Assembly (NCBI RefSeq): GCF_000719345.1
Contig: NZ_JOFX01000024.1
Coordinates: 124,001-188,000, forward strand
DNA: 64,000 nucleotides
From: Streptomyces sp. NRRL F-2664
GTDB taxonomy: Bacteria > Actinomycetota > Actinomycetes > Streptomycetales > Streptomycetaceae
Direction of reading: 5' to 3'
Positions 8,925 through 19,693 of this stretch are shown in pieces. The notes beneath the pieces are model-generated. The model saw only the letters and a list, made by a program, of their open reading frames with translations. It was not told the DNA's origin and did not search any database. Made by a program: the position numbers and the translations under genes. Positions within the stretch are counted from its first letter, which is position 1, and each line of letters opens with the position of its first letter.

Positions 8925-9308
8925 TCAGCCGAAGACGGGACCCGTGAACTTCTCGCCCGGGCCCTGGCCGGGCTCGTCCGGGACGATCGAGGCCTCGCGG
9001 AAGGCCAGCTGGAGCGACTTCAGGCCGTCGCGCAGCGGGGCCGCGTGGAATGAGCTGATCTCGGTGGCGCTCGCCGTGACCAGGCCGGCGAGGGCGGTGA
9101 TCAGCTTGCGGGCCTCGTCGAGGTCCTTGTGCTCGGAGTCCGGCTTGTCCAGGCCCAGGTTGACCGCCGCGGCGCTCAGCAGGTGCACGGCCACCGTGGT
9201 GATCACCTCGACGGCGGGCACGTCCGCGATGTCGCGCGTCATGGTGTCGTAGTCGGGGGCGCCGTCGGCAGCGGTTTCGGTGGAGGCGGGGGGTGTCGCG
9301 TCAGTCAT
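8925..9308 (-). CDS. DUF1844-domain protein
   Basis: This is a small soluble protein of 127 aa. The DUF1844 core runs from [20 protein letters not shown] through [20 protein letters not shown] to the [14 protein letters not shown] helix; the function of this domain is unknown. The C-terminus ends [10 protein letters not shown]. It is always found next to infC in the Streptomyces genomes I recall, and here it is divergent from infC with about 350 bp between the coding regions. The start is ATG 9308; a GTG nine bases earlier (9317) is also possible, and neither has a strong Shine-Dalgarno sequence. Confidence 0.85.
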   Translation of the reverse strand: MTDATPPASTETAADGAPDYDTMTRDIADVPAVEVITTVAVHLLSAAAVNLGLDKPDSEHKDLDEARKLITALAGLVTASATEISSFHAAPLRDGLKSLQLAFREASIVPDEPGQGPGEKFTGPVFG

Positions 9309-9348
9309 GCGCCCCACGATATGCCGTGCGGCGGGCTTGCAACGCGGG

Positions 9349-9357
9349 TGCTAGTAT
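9349..9357 (+). promoter_or_regulatory. Extended -10 promoter of infC leader
   Basis: TGCTAGTAT gives a TGn extended -10 with hexamer TAGTAT at 9352-9357. No good -35 lies 17 nt upstream, which fits an extended -10 promoter. It would start a leader of nearly 300 nt before infC. Confidence 0.55.
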
Positions 9358-9460
9358 GTACATCGACCGGCCGGATGCTGTGGTGTCCGGCCCACAAGTG
9401 GAGGCTCCGTTCTCCCACCCGACCGCCTTCCGGGGCGGCGGGTCACCGGTCAGGCGGCAT

Positions 9461-9571
9461 CCATCGTTCCGTACGGACGATGGAAAGCCGCCCGAGTCTG
9501 CGCCCCGCGTGTCACATGCGGCGGTGCTCCGGTTGTTTTGGAGCCCCTGCCTGTGCCCGGCGGGGTTTTTT
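9461..9571 (+). promoter_or_regulatory. Structured infC leader with attenuator-like terminator
   Basis: The leader between promoter and infC holds stacked hairpins. One at 9368-9390 pairs GGCCGGA with TCCGGCC. One at 9461-9483 pairs CCATCGT with ACGATGG plus an inner CCG/CGG. One at 9527-9544 pairs GCTCC with GGAGC. The last, at 9544-9565, pairs CCCC and GCC with GGC and GGGG and is followed at once by six T (9566-9571), a textbook intrinsic terminator 86 nt before the infC start. The third and fourth stems share base 9544. This suggests premature termination controlled by translation factors or L20; no known motif was recognised. Confidence 0.55.
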
Positions 9572-9656
9572 CATTCTCCCGCTGTGGTCGGTCCGACGGA
9601 CATACACGTCAGCGGCTGTCTGCCAGGCAGTCGTGTGGTGCTACCGAGGAGGATCC

Positions 9657-10346
9657 ATCAGCACCGAGCCCCGCATCAACGACCGGATTCGCGTTCCCGA
9701 GGTACGACTCGTCGGTCCCAGCGGCGAGCAGGTCGGCATCGTGCCGCTTGCCAAGGCGCTTGAGCTCGCGCAGGAGTACGACCTCGACCTGGTCGAGGTC
9801 GCGGCGTCCGCACGCCCGCCGGTCTGCAAGCTCATGGACTACGGCAAGTTCAAGTACGAGTCGGCCATGAAGGCCCGTGAGGCGCGCAAGAACCAAGCGC
9901 ACACGGTCATCAAGGAAATGAAGCTCCGGCCGAAGATCGACCCGCACGACTATGACACCAAGAAGGGTCACGTCGTTCGGTTCCTCAAGCAGGGCGACAA
10001 GGTCAAGATCACGATCATGTTCCGCGGTCGCGAGCAGTCCCGGCCGGAACTCGGCTACCGACTGCTGCAGCGTCTCGCTTCGGACGTCGAGGAGCTCGGC
10101 TTCATCGAGTCGAACCCGAAGCAGGACGGCCGAAACATGATCATGGTCCTCGGTCCGCACAAGAAGAAGACCGAGGCGATGGCCGAAGCCCGCGAGGCGC
10201 AGGCCGCCCGCAAGGCCGAGCGCCAGGGTGTCGCCGCTGCCGACGAGGCGGCTCCCGCCAAGGAGACCGCCGCGGCCGAAGCGACGGACGCCACGGATGC
10301 CGAGGTCACCGAGGCCGACGCCGGTGAGGCGAACGCCGAGGCCTGA
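9657..10346 (+). CDS. infC: Translation initiation factor IF-3 with AUC start codon
   Basis: IF-3 binds the 30S subunit and proofreads initiator tRNA and start codon. The protein begins [19 protein letters not shown] and contains both IF-3 domains joined by the lysine-rich linker ([17 protein letters not shown]), then [16 protein letters not shown] and [12 protein letters not shown]. The strong site GAGGAGG (9646-9652) points to ATC at 9657; the only in-frame GTG nearby (9633) has no Shine-Dalgarno and would put GAGGAGG inside the gene. A non-AUG start is a known autoregulatory device of infC. At 229 aa it is longer than usual because of a 45-residue Ala/Glu/Asp-rich tail. It heads the infC-rpmI-rplT operon. 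Confidence 0.95.
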   Translation: MSTEPRINDRIRVPEVRLVGPSGEQVGIVPLAKALELAQEYDLDLVEVAASARPPVCKLMDYGKFKYESAMKAREARKNQAHTVIKEMKLRPKIDPHDYDTKKGHVVRFLKQGDKVKITIMFRGREQSRPELGYRLLQRLASDVEELGFIESNPKQDGRNMIMVLGPHKKKTEAMAEAREAQAARKAERQGVAAADEAAPAKETAAAEATDATDAEVTEADAGEANAEA

Positions 10347-10450
10347 TTCCGAGGCACCTGTCTCGAATCACCTACACACCATGACGCTCCCCCGAGCCGG
10401 TCCTCGTCGGACCGGCGAGGGAGCGCCACCGACGAGGAGATAACGGCGCC

Positions 10451-10645
10451 ATGCCGAAGAACAAGACGCACAGCGGTACCAAGAAGCGCTTCAAGGTCAC
10501 CGGCTCCGGCAAGGTGCTCCGCGAGCGCGCCGGCAAGCGCCACCTGCTCGAGCACAAGTCGTCCCGCCTGACCCGTCGCCTCACCGGCAACGCGGAGATG
10601 GCTCCCGGCGACGCCGCGAAGATCAAGAAGCTTCTCGGCATCTGA
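10451..10645 (+). CDS. rpmI: 50S ribosomal protein L35
   Basis: L35 is a basic 64-aa protein of the large ribosomal subunit. It starts [20 protein letters not shown] and holds the family features [10 protein letters not shown] and [25 protein letters not shown] places a Shine-Dalgarno site before ATG 10451. The gene sits between infC and rplT as in most bacteria. Upstream, 10384-10423 can fold into a long GC-rich hairpin inside the infC-rpmI gap. Confidence 0.98.
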   Translation: MPKNKTHSGTKKRFKVTGSGKVLRERAGKRHLLEHKSSRLTRRLTGNAEMAPGDAAKIKKLLGI

Positions 10646-10651
10646 CGTCCT

Positions 10652-10673
10652 CCGCTCCCCCTGCCGGGAGCGG
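10652..10673 (+). promoter_or_regulatory. Hairpin in rpmI-rplT gap
   Basis: CCGCTCCC and GGGAGCGG form a perfect 8-bp stem around CCTGCC just after the rpmI stop. It has no T-run, so it is more likely an RNA stability or processing element than a full terminator. rplT follows 80 bp later with its own AAGGAGT site. Confidence 0.45.
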
Positions 10674-10752
10674 AAGCATGTCGAGACCGGGACCCCATCG
10701 AATTTCCGGGCCGTGTGAAGACACCCACGGCCCCGCTACAAGGAGTTAAAAA

Positions 10753-11139
10753 GTGGCACGCGTCAAGCGGGCAGTAAACGCCCACAAGAAGCGCCGGGCG
10801 ATCCTCGAGGCGGCCTCCGGCTACCGCGGTCAGCGTTCGCGCCTGTACCGCAAGGCCAAGGAGCAGGTCACCCACTCGCTGGTCTACAACTTCAACGACC
10901 GCAAGAAGCGCAAGGGCGACTTCCGTCAGCTGTGGATCCAGCGCATCAACGCCGCTGCCCGCCAGAACGGCATGACGTACAACCGCCTCATCCAGGGTCT
11001 GAAGGCCGCCAACATCGAGGTGGACCGCAAGATCCTCGCGGAGCTGGCCGTCAACGACGCCAACGCGTTCGCCGCGCTGGTCGAGGTCGCGCAGAAGGCC
11101 CTCCCGGCCGACGTGAACGCCCCCAAGGCCGCCGCGTAA
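10753..11139 (+). CDS. rplT: 50S ribosomal protein L20
   Basis: L20 binds 23S rRNA early in 50S assembly and represses its own operon in several bacteria. The 128 aa open [20 protein letters not shown] and contain [36 protein letters not shown] and the C-terminal repressor-type helix region [17 protein letters not shown]. The start is GTG 10753, eight nt after AAGGAGT. It is the last gene of the infC operon and is followed by a perfect hairpin. Confidence 0.98.
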   Translation: MARVKRAVNAHKKRRAILEAASGYRGQRSRLYRKAKEQVTHSLVYNFNDRKKRKGDFRQLWIQRINAAARQNGMTYNRLIQGLKAANIEVDRKILAELAVNDANAFAALVEVAQKALPADVNAPKAAA

Positions 11140-11170
11140 GGCCTGGCCGGCCGCAGCAGCGGTCGGCACC

Positions 11171-11205
11171 CTCGGACCCGCAGGCGATGCGCCTGCGGGT
11201 CCGAG
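11171..11205 (+). terminator. Terminator of infC-rpmI-rplT operon
   Basis: A 16-bp perfect stem (11171-11186 with 11190-11205, starting CTCGGACCCG) has a 3-nt loop and is followed by TGCTTTCCC. It lies between rplT and the methyltransferase gene. Confidence 0.8.
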
Positions 11206-11264
11206 TGCTTTCCCGCACCGTCGCGCCCCGGGCGCCCGCACCCCGAGAGAGAACCGCACAGACC

Positions 11265-12134
<870 letters not shown>

Positions 12135-12190
12135 TAGTGTGGCGGCCCGGGGGGCCCACGGCGCTACTCGGAGATGTGGGGTACGGGGAC

Positions 12191-13450
12191 ATGACCGTCG
12201 GTACGAACAGCTCGCGCGGGGCCGCGGACGCGGCCGAGGCGCGGTTCGGGGACGCCCCCGAACCCCCGGCCGCGGCCGCCGACGGGCTGTGCGGCGTACC
12301 ACCGCAGGCGGTGGACTCCGCCCGCGCGCGCGGCGCCGGACAGGCCGCCCGGCCGCCCCGCCCCGCCCCGGCGGCGGCCGCCGAGGCGACCGGCCCCGGT
12401 GTCGGCCCCGGCTTCGCGGTGGACCCCGACAACCTGCCCGACGGGCTCGTCGTCGCCGACCACACCGGCAGGGTGGTCTGCTTCAACGCGGCCGCCGCGC
12501 GGATCACCGCCCTGGCCCCCGAGCAGGCGCTCGGCGCCCCCCTCGACCGGGCCCTCCCGCTGGAGGACCTCGAAGGCCGCCGCTGGTGGGCGCTGACCGA
12601 CCCGTACGGGGGCCTCGCCACCCGCCGCGGCCAGCCCGAGCGGAACCTGCTGCTGCCCGGCGGCCGCGAGGTGCTCGTCTCCGCGAGCTACATCCGCACC
12701 CACCCCACCGGCCCGGTGCGCCGCCTCGTCGTCACCCTGCGCGGCACCGAGGCCCGCCGCCGCACCGAGCGCAGCCACGCCGAGCTGATCGCCACCGTCG
12801 CCCACGAGCTGCGCTCGCCGCTGACCTCCGTCAAGGGCTTCACCGCGACCCTGCTGGCCAAGTGGGAGCGGTTCACCGACGACCAGAAGCGGCTGATGCT
12901 GGAGACCGTCGACGCCGACGCCAATCGCGTGACCCGGCTCATCGCCGAACTCCTCGACATCTCGCGCATCGACTCCGGCCGCCTGGAGGTGCGCCGCCAG
13001 CCGGTCGACATGGCCACCGCCGTGGGGCGGCACGTCCAGGCGCTCACCGCGAACGGCCAGGACCCCGAGCGGTTCCTCGTCAGCATCAGCCGCCCGCTCC
13101 CCGACCTGTGGGCCGACCCGGACAAGATCGACCAGATCCTCGGCAACCTCCTGGAAAATGCGGTGCGCCACGGCGAGGGAACGGTCACCATCGGGGTGTC
13201 GCCGCATGAGAAGGGAACCGCCGTCACTGTGTCCGACGAAGGCCCCGGGATCCCCGAGGAGTCGATGGCCCGCGTCTTCACCCGCTTCTGGCGGGGGAGC
13301 AAGCGCGGCGGCACCGGCCTGGGCCTGTACATCGTCAAGGGCATCGTGGAGGCGCACGGCGGCACCATCACGGTCGGCCGCGGCCCCGGCGGCGGCGCCG
13401 AGTTCCGATTTGTCCTGCCCGTGAGCGCCCCGGCCTATCTCACGCAGTAG
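12191..13450 (+). CDS. PAS-domain sensor histidine kinase
   Basis: This is a soluble two-component sensor of 419 aa. A low-complexity Ala/Pro N-terminus of about 70 residues leads to a PAS domain (PDGLVVADHTGRVVCFNAAA onwards), then HisKA with the phospho-acceptor His at about residue 205 (TVAHELRSPLTSVKGF) and an HATPase domain (N box GNLLENAVRHG, G1 DEGPGIP, G2 GGTGLGLYIV). No membrane helix is visible, so it senses an internal signal. No response-regulator gene is next to it. It is conserved between the rRNA methyltransferase and pheS in Streptomyces. The start is ATG 12191; TAGTGT at 12135-12140 is a possible -10. Confidence 0.92.
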   Translation: MTVGTNSSRGAADAAEARFGDAPEPPAAAADGLCGVPPQAVDSARARGAGQAARPPRPAPAAAAEATGPGVGPGFAVDPDNLPDGLVVADHTGRVVCFNAAAARITALAPEQALGAPLDRALPLEDLEGRRWWALTDPYGGLATRRGQPERNLLLPGGREVLVSASYIRTHPTGPVRRLVVTLRGTEARRRTERSHAELIATVAHELRSPLTSVKGFTATLLAKWERFTDDQKRLMLETVDADANRVTRLIAELLDISRIDSGRLEVRRQPVDMATAVGRHVQALTANGQDPERFLVSISRPLPDLWADPDKIDQILGNLLENAVRHGEGTVTIGVSPHEKGTAVTVSDEGPGIPEESMARVFTRFWRGSKRGGTGLGLYIVKGIVEAHGGTITVGRGPGGGAEFRFVLPVSAPAYLTQ

Positions 13451-13508
13451 TCCTGCGGAAGGCTTCACCGGGCGGCCCACGGGCTCCTCGACCCCCGGCG
13501 GCCCTTAG

Positions 13509-14728
<1,220 letters not shown>

Positions 14729-14729
<1 letters not shown>

Positions 14730-17257
14730 TGCGGGTCCCGCTTTCGTGGCTGCGGGAGTACGTCGACCTCCCCGCCGGTGCATCCGGTCGCGACGTCGCG
14801 GCCAAGCTCGTCGACGCGGGCCTGGAGGTCGAGACCGTCGAGCAGCTCGGCGCCGGGCTCAAGGGCCCCCTCGTCGTCGGCCAGGTGCTGACCATCGAGG
14901 AGCTGGAGGGCTTCCGCAAGCCCATCCGGTTCTGCACGGTCGACGTCGGCGCCGCCAACGGCACCGGTGAACCGCAGGAGATCGTCTGCGGCGCCCGGAA
15001 CTTCGCCGTCGGCGACAAGGTCGTCGTGGTCCTGCCCGGTGCCGTGCTGCCCGGCGACTTCGCGATCGCCGCGCGCAAGACGTACGGCAAGACCTCGCAC
15101 GGCATGATCTGCTCCGGCGAGGAGCTCGGCATGGGCGACGACGGCACGCACGGCATCATCGTGCTGCCGCCCGAGCACGAGACCGGCACCGACGCGATCG
15201 AGCTGCTCCAGCTCGTCGACGAGGTGCTGCACATCGACGTCACCCCCGACCGCGGCTACTGCATGTCCCTGCGCGGCATCGCCCGCGAGGTGGCCACCGC
15301 CTACGGGCTGCCGCTGCGCGACCCCGCGCTGCTCGACGTGCCCGGGCCGAACTCGTACGGCTACCCGGTCAGGATCGACGACCCGGTCGGCTGCGACCGC
15401 TTCACCGCCCGCACCGTGACCGGTCTCGACCCGGAGGCCCGCTCCCCGATCTGGCTCCAGCGCCGCCTCCAGAAGGCCGGCATGCGCCCGATCTCGCTCG
15501 CCGTCGACATCACCAACTACGTGATGCTCGAACTGGGCCAGCCGCTGCACGCCTACGACCGCTCGCGGATCAACGGCACCATCGGCGTCCGCCGCGCCGA
15601 GCAGGGCGAGAAGTTCACCACCCTCGACGGCGTGAAGCGCACGCTCGACGCCGAGGACCTGGTGATCACCGACGACAGCGGGCCGATCGGCCTCGCCGGC
15701 GTCATGGGCGGCGCCAACACCGAGATCGCCGACTCCGTCACCGACCCGGAGACCGGCGCGGTCACCGGGACCACCGACGTGGTCATCGAGGCCGCGCACT
15801 TCGACTCCGTGGCGATCTCCCGCACCGCCCGCCGCATGAAGCTCTCCTCGGAGGCCTCCAAGCGCTTCGAGCGGGGCGTCGACCCGCTGGCCGCCGCCGC
15901 GGCCGCGCAGCGGACTGTCGACCTGCTCGTGCTCCTCGCCGGCGGCACCGCCGAGGCCGGGGTCACCGAGGTCGTCGCCCCGGGCGCGCCGCGCACGATC
16001 GCGATGGCCGCCGACCACCCCGACCGGGTCGCGGGCACGCAGTACGGCCGCGAGACCGTCGTGCGCCGCCTCCAGGAGATCGGCTGCGACGTCTACGGCC
16101 AGGACGAGCTCGTCGTCACGCTGCCCTCGTGGCGGCCCGACCTCGCCGCGCCCAACGACCTCGCCGAAGAGGTCATCCGGCTGGAGGGCTACGGGAACCT
16201 CCCGTCGACCCTCCCGCAGGTGCCCTCCGGCCGCGGCCTGACCGCCCGGCAGCAGCTGCACCGCCGGGTCGGCCGCGCGCTGGCCGGCGCCGGCTACGTC
16301 GAGGCGCTCAGCTACCCGTTCCTCGGCGAGGGCGTCTTCGACCAGCTCCAGCTGCCGGCGCACGACGCCGCCCGGCAGGTCGTCAAGCTGGTCAACCCGC
16401 TCTCCGACGAGGAGCCGGCGCTGCGCACCACGCTGCTGCCGGGCCTGCTCGGCGCGCTGCGCCGCAATGACAGCCGGGGCAGCCACGACCTGGCGCTCTT
16501 CGAGACCGGTTCGGTCTTCCGGGCCGCCGCGCAGCCGGGTGTCGCCGTCCGGCTGCCCGTCGACCGGCGTCCCACCGACGAGGAGGTCGCCACCCTGGAC
16601 GCGGCGCTGCCCGCCCAGCCGCGGTACGCCGCGGTCGTGCTGGCCGGTGCCCGCGAGCAGGCCGGCTGGTGGGGCAAGGGACGCCCGGCGGACTGGGCCG
16701 ACGCCGTCCAGGCCGCCCGCGCGCTGGCCGTCGAGGCCGGCACCGAGCTGGTGGTCCGCCAGGGCCAGTACGGCCCCTGGCATCCCGGCCGCTGCGCCGA
16801 GCTGGTCGTCACCGTCGGCGGGGTGGAGCAGGTCATCGGCCACGCCGGCGAGCTGCACCCGCGGGTGGTCAAGGCCATGGGCCTGCCGGCCCGCACCAGC
16901 GCGATGGAGCTCGACCTGGACCGCCTCGCGGCGGCCGGCGGAGAGGCCGTCCAGGCGCCCCGGATCTCCTCCTTCCCGGTGGCGACCCAGGACGTCGCGC
17001 TGATCGTGGACGCGTCCGTCCCGGCGTCCTCGGTGGAGGCCGCCCTGCGCAAGGGTGCGGGCGAACTCCTGGAGTCGCTGCGCCTGTTCGACGTGTTCAC
17101 GGGTGAGCAGGTCGGCGAGGGCAAGAAGTCCCTGGCGTACGCGCTGCGCTTCCGGGCGGGCGACCGGACGCTGACGGCCGAGGAGTCCACGGCCGCGCGC
17201 GACGCGGCGGTGGCGCTGGCCGGCGAGCGGACCGGGGCGGTGCTCCGGGGCGCGTAG
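14729..17257 (+). CDS. pheT: Phenylalanine--tRNA ligase beta subunit
   Basis: PheT binds tRNA-Phe and carries the editing site that removes Tyr-tRNA-Phe. The 842 aa show the tRNA-binding OB fold ([36 protein letters not shown]), the B3/B4 editing core, the B5 domain ([20 protein letters not shown]), the inactive synthetase-like core ([18 protein letters not shown]) and the C-terminal anticodon-binding domain ([33 protein letters not shown]). The start codon overlaps the pheS stop by one base (TGATG), so the two subunits are translationally coupled. A strong terminator lies 33 bp after the stop. Confidence 0.97.
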
Positions 17258-17289
17258 CCGCAGGGTCCTCGGACCTGTTCGAAGTCTGC

Positions 17290-17323
17290 TGAGGGGCGTA
17301 TCCGTGACCGGATACGCCCCTCA
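17290..17323 (+). terminator. pheST terminator
   Basis: A perfect 15-bp stem (arm TGAGGGGCGTATCCG) with a TGAC loop lies 32 bp after pheT and is followed by CTCGTTCG. Confidence 0.85.
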
Positions 17324-17412
17324 CTCGTTCGGGTGGGACGTGCCGCGGCTCCGGCGGGCCGTTCGCCGCGGTGCCGCGCGGGGCGGCGCTCCGTGAGGAT
17401 TCGGCGGTGACC

Positions 17413-17449
17413 ACGCGCGCCGGGCCCGGTGGAGGGGCCCGGCGCGCGT
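17413..17449. terminator. Second strong hairpin after pheT
   Basis: A perfect 15-bp stem (arm ACGCGCGCCGGGCCC, loop GGTGGAG) lies about 90 bp beyond the pheST terminator. I see no credible gene between the two hairpins or in 17450-17660, so this is either a back-up terminator or the end of an unseen non-coding RNA. Confidence 0.6.
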
Positions 17450-17665
17450 CCGGTCCGGTCCGCTGCCGGTGCCCAGCGACCAACCGGGCGCCGGCCGGAA
17501 CCGGAAAGCGCCGCCCGCCTGCCATGGAGTGTCGGGCAGACAGCAGGACGGGCGGCGCGGTGACGGGTCGTCGCACTGTATGAGGGGGGAGCCGACGACC
17601 CGAGCTCCTCTTGGCGAGGGTCTTCAGTGAAGCGCCTGAGGGGGTCCGTGCGGCAGAGTGCGGAT

Positions 17666-17722
17666 CGCATTTATGCGCGTACTCACTTCACACCCCGTGT
17701 GAACCGCGCACCCACTAGCCTG
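17666..17722 (+). promoter_or_regulatory. Promoter with two palindromes before NsdA-like regulator
   Basis: Two inverted repeats precede the regulator gene: CGCAT-TT-ATGCG at 17666-17677 and TTCACAC-CCC-GTGTGAA at 17687-17703. A -10-like TAGCCT follows at 17717-17722, about 26 nt before the ATG. The second palindrome covers the -35 position and is a good candidate operator, perhaps for autoregulation. Confidence 0.55.
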
Positions 17723-17748
17723 ATACCGACGAGCTACGGGAGCGGCCC

Positions 17749-19089
17749 ATGCAGCCCAATGTCCTGCTCGATGCCCTCCTCGCCGAGGCGGGCATGTCCC
17801 ATGCCGGGCTCGCCGCCCACGTGAACCAGGCGGGGCGCCCCCGCGGGCTGGCCCTGCGCTACGAACACACCGCCGTCACCAGGTGGTTGAAGGGGCAGCG
17901 GCCGCGCGGCCAGGTCCCCGACCTGATCTGCGAGGTGCTCGGGGGCCGCCTGGGGCGGCCGGTCGGGCTGGACGACATCGGCCTGGGGGTGCCGGACCGG
18001 CCGGTCTCCCTGCACGCCTCCCCGCTCAGCGGCTTCGTCGACCGGGCCGCCGCCCTGTGGCGCTCCGACGGCCAGGCCCGGCTCCAACTGCTCACCGCCG
18101 AGGCGGTCACCGGCACCCCGGCGGTCATCCCGGTCTGGGAGTGGGAGAACCCGCCCGAGGACGCCGACGTCTCGCGCGACGGCCCGAACCGGATCGGCCC
18201 GGAGCACGTGGAGATCCTGAAGGCCGCCCGGGCCCACTACGAGCTGATGTACCGCCGGGCGGGCGGCGTCGCGACCCGCGACCGGATCGTCCGCTTCCTC
18301 GGTTCCGAGACCGCGCCGATGCTGCGCGGGAGTTACCCCGACGACCTCGGCCGCCGCCTGCACCGCGCCACCGGGTCCCTGGTGGCGGTGGCGGGCATCT
18401 GCGCGTACGACTCGGACGCGCACGGGCTGGCCCAGCGCTACTTCCACCAGGCGCTGCGGCTGGCCAAGGCCAGCGGGGACCGCGGACTCGGGGCGTACGT
18501 GATCGCCCTGATCGTCAACCAGTCCCTGCACCTGCGGGAGTACCGGCAGGCCGTCGCCTTCGCCGAGGCCGCGCTGCGCGCAGCCGGCCGGCACACCACC
18601 CCCGCGCTCGCCGCCGACCTGCACGCCATGCAGGCGAAGGCCTACGCCCAACTCGGCGACGCACAGGCAGCGCTGGCCTGCATCCGGGGCGCGGAGGCGG
18701 CCGCCGCGCGGATCCGCCCGGGCAGCGAACCGGACGAGACCGGCTACGTCCAGCCCGGCCTCGTCAACGTCCAGGTCGCCGAGGCACTGCTCAGTCTGGG
18801 GGATCTGGAGGCGGCGCGGGTGCAGGCGGCAGCCGCCGTCGGCACCCCCGCGCACGACCGGGGGCGGGTGCACCGGTTGGCGATGCTCTGCGAGATCCAA
18901 CTGCGTCAGGGCGAGGCGGACCGGGCCGCGGCGGGGGCGGCCGAGATGGCCGAGCGGGCCCGGGGCATGGAGTCGCTGCGGCTGCGCGACCGGCTGCGGG
19001 CGGTCCGCGAACAGCTGTTGACCAGCGGTTGTTCGGACGCGCAGGAGACCGTGCGGCTCATCGACGGGGCGTTGCGCGTTCCGCTGTGA
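17749..19089 (+). CDS. NsdA-like regulator with N-terminal HTH and TPR-type repeats
   Basis: This 446-aa cytoplasmic protein starts with a helix-turn-helix-like segment (DALLAEAGMSHAGLAAHVNQ, then HTAVTRWLKGQRPR, residues 5-55). The rest is helical and repeat-like: QRYFHQALRLAKASGD, YRQAVAFAEAALRAAG, AKAYAQLGDAQAALACIRG and VAEALLSLGDLEAARVQAAA resemble TPR units from residue 210 to 400. The plan is that of the Streptomyces NsdA family, whose founder represses antibiotic production and sporulation; the function of this member is not known to me. ATG 17749 follows GGGAG by about 6 nt. Two palindromes lie in its promoter. Confidence 0.8.
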   Translation: MQPNVLLDALLAEAGMSHAGLAAHVNQAGRPRGLALRYEHTAVTRWLKGQRPRGQVPDLICEVLGGRLGRPVGLDDIGLGVPDRPVSLHASPLSGFVDRAAALWRSDGQARLQLLTAEAVTGTPAVIPVWEWENPPEDADVSRDGPNRIGPEHVEILKAARAHYELMYRRAGGVATRDRIVRFLGSETAPMLRGSYPDDLGRRLHRATGSLVAVAGICAYDSDAHGLAQRYFHQALRLAKASGDRGLGAYVIALIVNQSLHLREYRQAVAFAEAALRAAGRHTTPALAADLHAMQAKAYAQLGDAQAALACIRGAEAAAARIRPGSEPDETGYVQPGLVNVQVAEALLSLGDLEAARVQAAAAVGTPAHDRGRVHRLAMLCEIQLRQGEADRAAAGAAEMAERARGMESLRLRDRLRAVREQLLTSGCSDAQETVRLIDGALRVPL

Positions 19090-19143
19090 CAGGGCACCTG
19101 CTGCGATATCTGCCACCTACTCGAACGGAAAGGTGGCACAGCC

Positions 19144-19677
19144 GTGCAGTGGATGAACCTGAGTGAGCAGACGGTGTACAAGAACCGCTGGTTCGATGTG
19201 AATCTCGCCGATGTGGAACTTCCCGACGGCCGGCACCTGGACCACTTCGTGATCCGGCTGCGCCCGGTCGCCGCGGCCACGGCCGTCAATGAGGCCAATG
19301 AGGTGCTGCTGCTCTGGCGGCACCGCTTCATCACCGACAGCTGGGGCTGGGAACTGCCCGCCGGTGTGGTCGAGGACGGCGAGGACATCGCCGCAGCGGC
19401 CGCCCGTGAGATGGAGGAGGAGTCGGGCTGGCGACCCGGCCCCCTCCACCACCTCATGACCGTGGAGCCGTCCAACGGTCTGACCGACGCCCGCCACCAC
19501 CTGTACTGGGCGGACGGGGCCACCTGGACCGGCCATCCCGAGGACGACTTCGAGTCCTCACGCCGGGAGTGGGTCCCCCTCCAGCTCGTCCCCGCCATGA
19601 TCGCCGACGGGGAGATCCCGGCCGCCAACATGGCGGCCGGGCTTCTCCTGCTGCACCACCTGCGGCTCGGCCGCTGA
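19144..19677 (+). CDS. NUDIX hydrolase
   Basis: This 177-aa protein would cleave a nucleoside diphosphate linked to another group, with Mg2+. The Nudix box is complete: G-x5-E-x7-REMEEESGW, from GVVEDGEDIA to the glutamate cluster (about residues 77-99). The surrounding LLLWRHRFITDSWGWELPAG looks like an ADP-sugar pyrophosphatase. The start is GTG 19144, after GAAAGGTGG. It lies 54 bp after the NsdA-like gene in the same direction and may be co-transcribed. It converges on the dehydrogenase gene with a 16-bp gap. Confidence 0.92.
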   Translation: MQWMNLSEQTVYKNRWFDVNLADVELPDGRHLDHFVIRLRPVAAATAVNEANEVLLLWRHRFITDSWGWELPAGVVEDGEDIAAAAAREMEEESGWRPGPLHHLMTVEPSNGLTDARHHLYWADGATWTGHPEDDFESSRREWVPLQLVPAMIADGEIPAANMAAGLLLLHHLRLGR

Positions 19678-19693
19678 AGCGCGTCCCGGGGCG

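Noticed and set aside
17371..17583. 70-aa plus-strand frame after pheT
   Set aside because: It runs through the 15-bp hairpin, lacks a ribosome-binding site and has random-looking composition.
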